The notes below the pieces were generated by a model that did no database searches, was not told where the DNA came from, and saw only the letters and a list, made by a program, of their open reading frames with translations. Shown here piece by piece: positions 12,668 through 21,844 of a DNA stretch of 64,000 bases (position 1 is the first letter of the stretch; every line of letters begins with the position of its first letter). The DNA is from Gaeumannomyces sp. JS-464 (lineage: Eukaryota; Ascomycota; Sordariomycetes; Magnaporthales; Magnaporthaceae). The translations under genes and the position numbers were made by a program. The stretch is from contig NGZR01000003.1 in NCBI GenBank assembly GCA_002197995.1, positions 2,418,001-2,482,000 on the forward strand. Reading direction: 5' to 3'.

Positions 12668-13919
12668 TCATGTCGTGTCCATCTTCTCCTCAAGGCGCGG
12701 TGTGCCAGCCGCTGACGCCTGGCTCTCGTCATTGTTGCCCCTCGGCGTGTCATCAGCTGCCGCCCCGGCATCATCCATGTCGACGTCCTCCTCCCTCCTG
12801 CCCTCACCATCCTCACCATCCTCTGGCGCCGAGGTCGCGACCGACGCCATGGGGGTGGCCGCGGACGTGCCGTCCTGGCTCTGCGGGCGGCTGCTGCCGC
12901 CGGCCCCCGACGCGTCCGGCCGCGGCTTGAGCATGTCCTGGGGCGCAGGGCTGTCCCTAGCAGGCGTCCTGCCCCCAAACGACGACCCGGACCTGCCCGC
13001 CGACGACTCGGCCGCCTCGGCTGCGAGGCCCGCTAGCACCTTGGGCGGTAGTAGGTTATTGCTCCCCCCCACCACTTCCTCCTCCGTGCGGCATGGGTGT
13101 GACGTTGCCGCTAGCAACGCCGGGCCGGGGCGTCTGGCCGTCGCCCGCCTCGTTGCCGCCGTCGTTGTCCTCGCGCTCGTCGCCCATGCCCTCGCGGCGG
13201 TCGACCTCGTCGGCCTCGTCGCGGATCTGGCGGCGCAGGCGCATGCTCTCGTCCATGATGCGGGCGAACTGGTCGCGGCGCTCGCGCCACGTGGCCGCGT
13301 ACTGCGCGCTCTCGGCCTCGAGGTTGGCACACTCGTCCTCGAGCTTGGCGAGCGCGTGGTGCTGCTCGGCCCGCGGCCGGAGCGACCGGTTGCTCGTGAT
13401 GCGGTCAGCCAGGTCGTCGAAGCGCCGCCGCCGCTCGAGCTGCGCGCGCGCCGCGTCGAGCCGGACCCGGAGCTCCGACGTGCTGTCGCGCACCGAGGCG
13501 CACTGGTCCAGGATCGTCTGCCTGTCCGCGTTGTACCGCGCCCGCTCCTGGGCGTTGGCGTTGAGGAGGGATTGGAAGCGCGCGACGGTGAAGTCGAAGG
13601 CGGCGAAGTCGAGCGTCACCTCCTCGCGCAGCGACGCGAGCTCCGCGGCCACGGCTGGGTCCGGCTGCGAGCTGGCGGGCGTGATGGCGGACGCGGGCGT
13701 CGTCGGGCTTGTCGGCTGGCTCGTCGGCGGTGCCGAGGCTGCTGCGCCGTTCTGCTGGGCCGGGTTGCTGTTCGCGGGCGGCTTCCCCCACTTGGCGATG
13801 GTGTGCGCCGTCTGCATGCGCTTAGTGATGCGCAGGAACGGCCGCTCCTCGACGTTGAGGAGCCGCGTCTTGTGGAGGTTCTCCTCCTCCTTGGGCTCGA
13901 GGAGGTGCCATGGCGCCAT
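12668..13919 (-). CDS. THO complex subunit 7 (Tho7/Mft1-like), frame broken by one base
   Basis: Subunit of the THO/TREX complex that couples transcription to mRNP packaging and export. Starts MAPWHLLEPKEEENLHKTRL at 13919, the typical N-terminus of fungal Tho7. A Pro/Ser/Thr linker follows, then about 150 residues of coiled coil (from LREEVTLDFAAFDF to about RIMDESMRLRRQIRDEADEV). The frame from 13919 ends prematurely just after a run of seven Cs on the plus strand (13064-13070). With six, the frame runs on as SNNLLPPKVLAGLAAEAAES through an acidic tail to a stop at 12668. I therefore annotate to 12668 and treat the run as a one-base expansion. The head without repair is 287 residues; repaired, about 416. 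Divergent from Elongin A. Confidence 0.8.
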
Positions 13920-14869
13920 TGTGGCCTCGTTTGTTACCGGTGTAGGCGGCCGCGATGAAAGGTATCGATATCAATTCAAAGGAAGCGTTCTTCGGTATCG
14001 ATTCCACGGGGGTGGCAGGCCGTTTTGCTGTCCCGGCGTCTTGACCTCGGCGGCTGTTTGCAAAGGTTGGATCACCAGAAAGTCCAATGATTGAGTCGAG
14101 AATTCGAGTTCGCGTGGCAGCGCCCAGTGGGGCGCAGTGGAACTAAACGGGCTGCAGGCAACCCTGGGATTGCCCGAAATAGGTGGTGCTGGACCCGGAA
14201 TTTGATGGCCCAAGCGCGTTCCAGGCGGCAGACTCGCCGGCAGCTAGCGGGACGGGACAGTGGCTGGCTGCAGCCAAGCTGAGGCTCAGCGGCGCAGCAG
14301 CCCCGTCGGGTCACCTCGCCTCAAATCTCACTCACTCAACTTCGATCGCTTTTGACGACCCAACGTTGTTGACTTCCACTTTCACCCTTGTATATCGATT
14401 TAACTTCACCAAACGGGGACCTTGAATACACAGACTTACGGGAATGTCGTAGCCAAAGCCAAACCTACCGCCATAAGGGTTCCGTCACTCGACCCAAGGG
14501 AGCAGAAAGGCAATCCGAAACAGCTCCAACGTCCCATGGTGGTTTTCAACCGTCCGTTTCTGCACGTGGCTTCAACGCCCTCATTGTTGGCTTTACATGT
14601 TCATTTCATCTCTTTCTTTCATTCGAGCTGTCGGGCTGCTGGCTTCTCCCTTCATTCTCTAATCCCATTTCTTCCCTTTCTGCTATTTTCCCAGCACTTT
14701 GAAGCAAGCAAAGGGGATTCCACCCTCGCCACTCACATCAGCAATCGAGCTCCCGACCAGCCTGACCAGCCTCATTGAGCCTGTCTCGTCACCCGCCACC
14801 TCGACAGCCAGTTGGAAACAAATACTCTTTTTTTTTTCTTGTCAACAAAGAAAAAAGGCAGACGCAAAC
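13920..14869. promoter_or_regulatory. divergent promoter region, Tho7 / Elongin A
   Basis: About 950 bp between the divergent start codons of the Tho7 and Elongin A genes. The final part contains C/T-rich tracts and a run of Ts near 14828-14837 shortly before the Elongin A start. No gene of its own was found. Confidence 0.45.
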
Positions 14870-16081
14870 ATGCCTGCCAAATCTCTAGTCACCCTCGCTC
14901 AGCGGGAGGCCATAAAAAACATCAGCCAGATCGATAACCTCGGCTATGCCCCCTACAGCCTCGTCAGACCCATCCTGTTCAAGGTGTCCAGGGCGGAGCA
15001 GCTGCTCCGTATCGAGGAGAACAGCCCCCATCTGGCCGAGGACATAGCCGAGGTGTGGAAGTACATGATCAAGCGCGACTTCACCAGGGCTTCAGAGAAG
15101 AAGGGCTACGTGCCCAAGAACCCGCTCTCGTGGGGAAAAGTGTACCTCAAGTACCAGCGCGAGCGCGACGAGGAGAACGCCGCGGCCGAGGCCCTGCTGA
15201 GGAACGAGATGAACGCCCTGAAACAGGAGCGCGCCTCCAAGGAGACGCGCGTACTCCGCCCAGGGGAGGTGCCCTACGAGTACCGCAAGGCTACCGCCGT
15301 CGGCGCTTTCGGCCGCTTCGGCGCCGCGGGGGCCCCCAGGGCCCAGAGCAACCTGACCTGGGGCGGCGGCGCCCGTACCAAGAACGTCATGAAGAAGGTC
15401 AAGCGCGAGGTCGCGGAGCTGAGCAGGCGCAACACCATCTCGGGCCAGCTCGCCGCCCGCCGCGGCCAGATCGCGCAGGCGCCCAAGACCATGCTGAATG
15501 ACCACCGCATTGCAAAAAACCCAGACCTGCCGGCCGGCAAATCCATCATCGCGCCCAGGCCCCCGGGGAGCATCCTGGCCAGGGGCCGCAGCGACATGGA
15601 GTCCCGCCTGCTCCGCGCCAAGCAGCAGGCGGCGGAGAAGGGGCGGTCTGACAGCGGCAGCGGGGCGCGGATGGGTGACTCTAGGCCGTCGAAGCCGGCA
15701 CCGCCCAAGCGGCCCCAGGTCGAGCTGGCCGACGACGATCTGGAGATGGACGACGACGCGCTCTTTGGGATAACAGAGCCCACCACCACGACCAAGCCCT
15801 CAAAATCTGCTTCCGTGCCGTCAAAGAAGCCCGAGCCGCCCGTCCGCAGAGGCCTCTCGCCCGGTTTCCTGGACGACGAGTGCTACGACGACGACGAGGA
15901 CCTCTTTGGCGAGAAGGCAGACTCGGCAATCTCTCAGAAGCGCCCCAACCCCAGGCCTGCGAGCCGCGCCCCGCCACCCCAGCTGTCTCGGGTCGCCGCC
16001 GGGAGTCCGCCGGCAGCCTCTCGCAAGCGGGCCGGCGGAGGGGATATCTTTATGCGGTCGGCAAAGAAGCAGGCCCGGTGA
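14870..16081 (+). CDS. Elongin A (RNA polymerase II elongation factor SIII subunit)
   Basis: Transcription elongation factor subunit that in other eukaryotes also recruits a cullin ligase to stalled polymerase II. Single exon of 403 residues with an intact frame. The Elongin A domain fills the first ~120 residues: MPAKSLVTLAQREAIKNI, LGYAPYSLVRPILFKVSRAEQLLRIEENSP, VWKYMIKRDFTRA. The middle is basic (TKNVMKKVKREVAELSRRN), and the tail is Ser/Pro-rich with acidic patches and ends in basic residues RKRAGGGDIFMRSAKKQAR. Start chosen at the ATG directly before MPAKSLVTL, because the in-frame upstream part is leader-like Ser/Thr sequence. Confidence 0.9.
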   Translation: MPAKSLVTLAQREAIKNISQIDNLGYAPYSLVRPILFKVSRAEQLLRIEENSPHLAEDIAEVWKYMIKRDFTRASEKKGYVPKNPLSWGKVYLKYQRERDEENAAAEALLRNEMNALKQERASKETRVLRPGEVPYEYRKATAVGAFGRFGAAGAPRAQSNLTWGGGARTKNVMKKVKREVAELSRRNTISGQLAARRGQIAQAPKTMLNDHRIAKNPDLPAGKSIIAPRPPGSILARGRSDMESRLLRAKQQAAEKGRSDSGSGARMGDSRPSKPAPPKRPQVELADDDLEMDDDALFGITEPTTTTKPSKSASVPSKKPEPPVRRGLSPGFLDDECYDDDEDLFGEKADSAISQKRPNPRPASRAPPPQLSRVAAGSPPAASRKRAGGGDIFMRSAKKQAR

Positions 16082-16821
16082 ACAGAACCTTATCTGACCC
16101 GCTTTCTTGTGTTATACACTGGGTGTATGGGCTTGAGATTGACAACTCAATCCTCTGTGGATTTCAACGGTGTCTTTCCTGGTCAATGTGCCCAAATCTC
16201 TCTTGTGGTATTTTGATTTTTCCCGTTCTTGGTGTTTCAATGGATTGACCGAATCTGATCTCTCTGGGTTTCAAAGTTACGTTTCTCAGCGCCTGGATGT
16301 GGAGCGTCGTTTTACTTCTCAATCTTGTGGATAAGGGCAGGTACTTTGGATTCTGCATAGGAATGTTCTGCGAAGCATCAATTTGGAGGTTTGGCGTTCT
16401 GGGATATACTTTCTGTTTATAGAGCCACTGAATTTGAACCGCCGTATCCCGATGGCAAATGTTACAAGAATTATTCTCGTCTTCTGGGTGGCACGTTGCT
16501 GTCATAACCTCCATCCCCTTTATGAGGAATCTTCACACGTTAGCGCTTCGGTTACTTGCTGTGATTATGAATCATGTCCTATTTAACGCCGGATCCTCTA
16601 CGTCGCACGACTAAAACATGCCTCCAAGCAGAAGCCATCTGCCGCTGCCGCTTATAAACTGAGGCACACAAGAGAGAAAAACAAACCGTATTGCGGCTCG
16701 TTTCGGAGGGGTTTGGAAGGACGAGGTATCCGTACAGTCCTCTCATTTTCCCGTTGTCGGTCGGTCCGCAAAGCTGTAGGTCGGGTAGCCAACTCTATTC
16801 GCTCCTTCGAGTACCTGCCAC
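16082..16821. other. convergent intergenic region
   Basis: AT-richer than the flanking genes. It contains the 3' ends of the Elongin A gene and the convergent NEDD8 gene. I see no other gene. Confidence 0.45.
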
Positions 16822-17534
16822 TCAGCACCCTCCACGTAGAGCCAGGACAAGATGCAGGGTGGCGCCGCCCTCGAGGGCGTAGTCGGATGCGGTTTTGTCA
16901 TCGACCCTGGAAAGAGAGAGGCAGACAAGTCAGTCTGGGAGCTGTCGTCCGCCAACGACGTGCTTTGCCCACCCACCCACACTCACATTTGTTTGCCGCC
17001 AAAGATCAGCCGCTGCTGGACGGGAGGGATGCCTTCCTTCTCCTCGACTTTCTCCTTGATCTGGGAGACCTGTAGTTTTTTTGTCGATGGCGCCTTGTGG
17101 TCAGCCCGCGCGCCTCACGCCCACGCATGTCCCTGGTGGTTGTGCTGTCCCAGCAAAGGCCTTCTGATCTGGCCATCCTCTTTCTCGCAGGGTCTTCCAA
17201 GGTTCGCTCATGGGAGACGAAGCGCATCGCGCACGGCGCTGTATGGCCCGTCGTCGTTGTCGTCGTTGTCGTCGGCGTACACGGGCGGCGTGTCGTGTGT
17301 TCGGGCTGTCGGGGGCAGACTGCCAACCGCGGCGGCGGGCAAAGAACGTACCTTGTACTCGCTCTCGATGTCGAGCTCGATCTCCTTGCCCGTGAGCGTC
17401 CTGACCCTGTTTTTGTCGCATCCCTTGGTCAGATATCACTGCTTCTACAGGTACCCAGGTAACCCCTCCTCTCTCTTCTCCTCTGACGGCGGGGACGGGA
17501 GCGAAAGAGAGGGGCATGCGCACTTGATTAACAT
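16822..17534 (-). CDS. NEDD8/Rub1 ubiquitin-like modifier
   Basis: Ubiquitin-like protein conjugated to cullins to activate SCF-type ligases. The gene is invisible as a long ORF because it is split into four short exons: 17534-17524, 17406-17352, 17069-16987 and 16906-16822, all with GT-AG borders and consistent phases. The joined product is 77 residues: [17 protein letters not shown], then [37 protein letters not shown], and the end LVLALRGGC followed by a stop. The di-glycine is followed by one Cys, which must be removed before conjugation. Residue 72 is Ala (LALRGG), the NEDD8 hallmark, where ubiquitin has Arg. The acidic ESEYK segment and GIPPVQQR are also typical. High confidence, because every exon joins in frame and covers the whole fold. 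Confidence 0.95.
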
Positions 17535-17973
17535 GTTGGCGGTAGTGTTTCTCTGCGACCTGCTTCTGCCCGACTGGTTTCTTGGGCGGTGGGATATGCT
17601 TCCGAGGTTCGTTCGCTACTGTCGGGGCGCGCGTGCAAAAGATTCAGATGGGGTGGTGGAGGCACGGTTGGGTATCCCAGCACCGGCGGTCGCGTGCTGT
17701 TGGACAGGGGAGCGGAGGAGGGGTGTGGTGGGGCAAGGTAGGCAGCACCCATGCAGGGAAGCGTGTGCGAGGTGCCGCCGCGGCTCATTCACTTCGCTTC
17801 AACCAGCCAACGTCATCACGGGAACCCAGAGTGGGATTATATGTAGTGTGGCTTTTCGTACCTAGTTTACACATGAATCTCAAGTTTGCCGTCACTTGAG
17901 AGCAGTTATTTGATGCTTTTGGTGCTTTACAGTGGGGAGATAGAGTGCGCCTGCCATAAACCCATGGAGAAGA
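17535..17973. other. NEDD8 promoter region
   Basis: Upstream of the NEDD8 start on the minus strand and downstream of the tandem repeat. The open frame on the plus strand through this area is a shadow of the NEDD8 locus and its introns. No gene was found. Confidence 0.4.
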
Positions 17974-18185
17974 GAATCAGGAAAAAGGACAGGAATCAGG
18001 AAAAAGGACAGGAATCAGGAAAAAGGACAGGAATCAGGAAAAAGGACAGGAATCAGGAAAAAGGACAGGAATCAGGAAAAAGGACAGGAATCAGGAAAAA
18101 GGACAGGAATCAGGAACAAGAACAGGAGTCAGGAAAAAGGACAAGCACCAGGAAAAAAAGAAGAAGCACCAGGAAAAAGAACAAG
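17974..18185 (+). repeat. 19-bp minisatellite
   Basis: Tandem array with unit GAATCAGGAAAAAGGACAG (19 bp). Seven copies are perfect or nearly so from 17974 to 18106. Two further full-length copies are degenerate (18107-18144), and shorter GCACCAGGAAAAA-type remnants reach about 18185. Because 19 is not a multiple of 3, the array reads through open in all frames and makes a spurious lysine-rich ORF. It sits about 70 bp downstream of the prohibitin-2 stop, probably in the 3' flank of that gene. Confidence 0.95.
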
Positions 18186-18253
18186 AAACAAGAAACTTAG
18201 GCAGTCGCCGAGACCCAGGGAATAGAAGAAGGCGAAGGCAGGAACTTTATAGT

Positions 18254-19317
18254 TTAATCCTTCTTGCTATTATCAGCCTTCTCAAACACGTTGAGGCCAA
18301 GGCCCTCAGCGTCGAGCAGCAGCCTGTTGCGGCCGCCGGCGTCCTGCAGCGACTGGGCGATGGCCCGGGCGTTCTCGAGCTTCTTGAGCTCCACGTAGGC
18401 CTTGCTCTTCTTGATGGCCTCGCCGATGAGCTCGGCCGAGCGCGCCTCACCCTGCGCTTTGACCACCATGGCCTGCTTCTCCTGCCGTGCCTTGTCCACC
18501 ACGAACGCGGCGCGCTGCGCTTCCTGCTGGGCGACCTGCTTGGCCTCGACGGCCGCCGTGAACTCGGGCGAGAAGGCAAGGTGCTGGAGAGGGGGGGTTT
18601 TTGCATTAGCAATGGGTGGGTAGAACTGAGGGTAGAAACGCAACCAAACACACATACCGTAAGCGAAACGTCGTCCAGCACAATATTGAAGCGGGCCGCT
18701 CTCCTCGACAGGTTCTCGCGCACCAGCCTGGCGACCATCTCACGCTGGGTGATCAGCTGGCTGGCGTTGAACTGGGCGACGACGCTCTTGAGCACCTCGT
18801 TGACGATGGAGGGCAGCACGCGCTCGTCGTAGTCGGAGCCCAGGGTGCGGTAGATCTGCGGCAGGGCGTTGACGTCTGGCCGGGACAGGACACGGCAGGT
18901 GATGTTGACCATCTGTAGGTCCTTGGTGCCCGTGAGCGACGACACGTTGCGCGGCTTGGCCCGCACGTCGTACACGATCGGCGTCTCGAACCAGGGGATG
19001 GCCAGATGCGTTCCTGTTGCGAGGGGAGGGTGGGGGTTAGACGGCACCCAGGTGTATAGAGAGAGGGGGAGGGGTATGTGCTACTGACCCTCGCCGTAGA
19101 TCTCCTTGCTCACGCCGCTTATCCTCCGGTACTTGATGGCGCGGTGGCCACCGTCGACGTTGAAGAGCGAGTTGGAGATGACGTACAGCCCCGCGCCGCC
19201 GGCCAGAAGAGCCGCGGCGAGGCCTGCGCCGGGCGGGCCGCCACCACTGGAGAACCGGCCGGCGCCGGCGCGCCTCATCCGCATCAGGTACTGCTCCATT
19301 GGGTTTGGCCGCGACAT
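18254..19317 (-). CDS. phb2: prohibitin-2
   Basis: Inner-membrane protein that forms the ring-shaped prohibitin complex with Phb1 in mitochondria, stabilising newly made respiratory proteins and cristae. Exons 19317-19089, 19013-18658 and 18583-18254 join in frame to 304 residues. A short basic N-terminus precedes a membrane segment ([22 protein letters not shown]). The PHB/SPFH domain follows ([63 protein letters not shown]), then the coiled coil ([22 protein letters not shown]). It ends [15 protein letters not shown]. The N-terminus and the [18 protein letters not shown] stretch indicate Phb2 rather than Phb1. The frame is intact. Divergent from the CstF-64-like gene. Confidence 0.95.
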
Positions 19318-19995
19318 GTTGGCGGAGCTGTGTGCGCGTGTGTTGCGTGTGGTTGTGTGGGTGGTGGGTAGGGGCGCTCGCTGGATATTTTTCGGGTTCC
19401 TTTTTTTCGCTTGCAAAGTGGCTCACACGGCTTTCCGGAAGCTCCGCACTTGGATGCAGAGCTTCGTGATGGATCGATTGAGCCTTGAGCCTTTCCCGCG
19501 ACGCACGGTCCACATTAGACCAGGGTCAGAAGCTCAACCTAGCTGCTCACCCCACAGTGGGTCCTAGCGCTTTGCGAGGCGACATGATGAAATAAATTTA
19601 GGCAAGACCGTCCAAGGCAGCGCCAACCTACGGTTTTGGAGATCCTGAACCAGTCAAGCAAAAGCCGACGAGGCCATCGCAAAAACGGGACACAGCCAGC
19701 AAGCAGCCAGCCCGCTGAGGAGGCTTCACGAGATCGCCATCTTGCCAGAGTGCACAATGCCAATGCTGTCGTAGATAGAAGCCCCAACCAGCGACGATTG
19801 ATTGCCTGAGGCGCGTGCTGGCGACGAAGAGAGCCGCTCTGTTTTCTCGCCTTCGCCTGCCGCTTCTCTTGCGCATCCTCCTCCCTTTGACGTCTGGGTG
19901 ACTTTTCTACATTCCACTCCGCTGGCCGTGTTTTTTTTTGCTGGTTGCATCGTCGTCGTCCTGCCTCTTGTCTATCTCTTCCCAGTCAGCCAAAC
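19318..19995. promoter_or_regulatory. divergent promoter region, prohibitin-2 / CstF-64-like
   Basis: About 680 bp between two divergent start codons. It holds both promoters and leaders; the 150 bases before 19996 are T/C-rich. I see no separate gene. Confidence 0.45.
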
Positions 19996-21026
19996 ATGTC
20001 GTCGCGACCACCATCACGGGTAGTCTTCGTGGGCAACATCCCCTATGGTAAACACGCACACCAAACGCCACACCTCCCTTGATGCGCCAGCGCAACACGC
20101 ACACACCCTTGCGCCTACTGCTAACGCCGCCGCGACCACGCAGGCCTGTCCGAGGAGCAGATAACCGACATCTTCAGCCGCGCCGGCAAGGTGATCAACT
20201 TCCGCCTGGTCTACGACAGGGAGACGGGCAAGCCGAAAGGCTTCGGGTTCGCCGAGTACCCAGACGCCGACTCGGCCGCCTCGGCGGTGCGCAACCTGAA
20301 CGACACGGAGATCATGGGCCGCAAGCTCCGGGTCGACTTCTCCAACGAAGGGCCCGGCGGCGGCGATAAGGACGACGGCCCATCCAGCTTCGATCACGGC
20401 GGCGGCGGCGGCGGCAGCACCAGCAATAGCAACGGCGCAAACCCCAACAGTGGCACCAGCGCAGGCCTCCCGCCCCTGCCCCCGGAAAGGACCTCCCCGC
20501 TGGCGTGTCGGCGACCGACGCCATCTCGCGCACCCTGCGCACCCTGCCCCCGGCCCAGCTCCTCGACATCCTGGGCCAGATGAAGACCATGGCCACCGCC
20601 GACCCGGCCCGCGCCACCGAGCTGCTGGCCCAGGCGCCCCAGCTGTCGTACGCCATCTTCCAAGCCCTGCTGCTGATGGATCTGGTCTCGCCCGACGCCA
20701 TCCACTCCGTCGTCGAGCCGGGCGCCCCGATCCCCGCCCCGCCTCAGCCCCAGCCCCAGCAGCAGCAGCCGCCCGCCGGCTACGGCGCGCCGCCGGCGTT
20801 CCCGCCGGCCAACAACAATACGCCTCCTGTTGCCGCGCCGTACGCGCCCCCCGTCGTCCCCATCCAGCAGCAGCCGCCGCCCGCCGCCGCAGCCGCCCCC
20901 GCCGACACCGACGCGCTCATGCAGCAGGTCCTGGCCCTGCCCCAGGCCACCATCGACCAGCTGCCCGAGGCCGAGCGCGCGCAGATCATGCAGCTGCGCG
21001 CGAGCCTCCTGGGCCAGGCGAGATAG
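19996..21026 (+). CDS. cleavage stimulation factor 64-kDa subunit (CstF2/Rna15-like), frame broken by one base
   Basis: Binds the U/GU-rich element of pre-mRNA during 3'-end cleavage and polyadenylation. Exon 1 is 19996-20047 and exon 2 20144-21026. The N-terminal RRM shows RNP2 (VFVGNI) and RNP1 (KGFGFAEY). A Gly-rich linker leads to the CSTF2 hinge ([36 protein letters not shown]), then a Pro/Gln-rich segment, and the small C-terminal helical domain ([30 protein letters not shown]). The RRM part and the hinge part lie in different frames. They join if one base is restored in the CCCCCGG run at 20479-20485, where the protein should read [17 protein letters not shown]. About 310 residues after repair. 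Domain order is exactly that of CstF-64, so identity is secure. Confidence 0.87.
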
Positions 21027-21844
21027 GGTTCTGTCTCTCCTCGGCCTCGAGGCTTGTGGCTTCCGCCGCTCCTCCTGACCCCGACAGCAGCAAGGAGGAA
21101 GTGGGCGATTCGGAGGAACCACAAGATTTTACACTAGCATGGCACCGAGATGTTAAGTGCCGAGGATGCGTTGCTATCAATAATTAGACAGCGGGCACCC
21201 TTCTAGAGCATGCCTGATATGTATTGTGCAAAGGACCAGCACGAGCGGTTCCTGTGCCGGGGGAGCGAGGAGCGATCTTTCATGCCTCATCCGTTTCTCC
21301 CAGGCCGGGGTGAATGGTATGATGAGGCTGGGGTTTGCCGAAAATAATCACGAATAGGAGGAAGCCAGAAAATCAAACAAATGTGCACTCAGATTTGACT
21401 CTTTGGAATAACCTATTTCGCGCCCAGTAGACATGTAACCCAGACATAGGAACCCAGACATAGGAAGAAAAAAAAGAAAGAGAAAAAAAGGGGAAGGGGA
21501 AGCAAAGACACAGGCTCTATTTTTCCCCGCTGGCAAAAGTGGTATCTCAGGAAACATTGACGAGAGACCACCACCCTCTCACTCAACAGGCCCAAATTCC
21601 TTTCCCGTCTCTTCTGTCAGCCGTCGCTCTCCAGCCCACCCTTCTCTTCTCCCGGTAACGAACACTGTCGAGGGGCTCGATGGCGTGGCGGGTTTTAACT
21701 GACCATGCCATGCAGCCCCCTGACAACCCACAAGCAAACTTTTCTTTATCGTTAGGCAATAACACAATTTCTATTGACATGTTGGTGGTACCGTATTATG
21801 TTTATAAGCTGGCCGAGAGATCACACGACGCGTGTACATCTCAT
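21027..21844. other. convergent intergenic region
   Basis: 3' ends of the CstF-64-like and CorA genes. Contains a purine run near 21469-21505. No gene was found. Confidence 0.45.

Noticed and set aside
12675..13958. Plus-strand open frame of 427 codons
   Set aside because: Antisense shadow of Tho7; long only because GC-rich coding DNA is poor in stop codons on the other strand.
16852..17865. Plus-strand open frame of 337 codons
   Set aside because: It is antisense to the four NEDD8 exons and their introns, has no domain, and the minus-strand gene explains the sequence fully.
17974..18185. CRISPR-like regular repeats
   Set aside because: Head-to-tail units without spacers, in a eukaryotic genome: a minisatellite.
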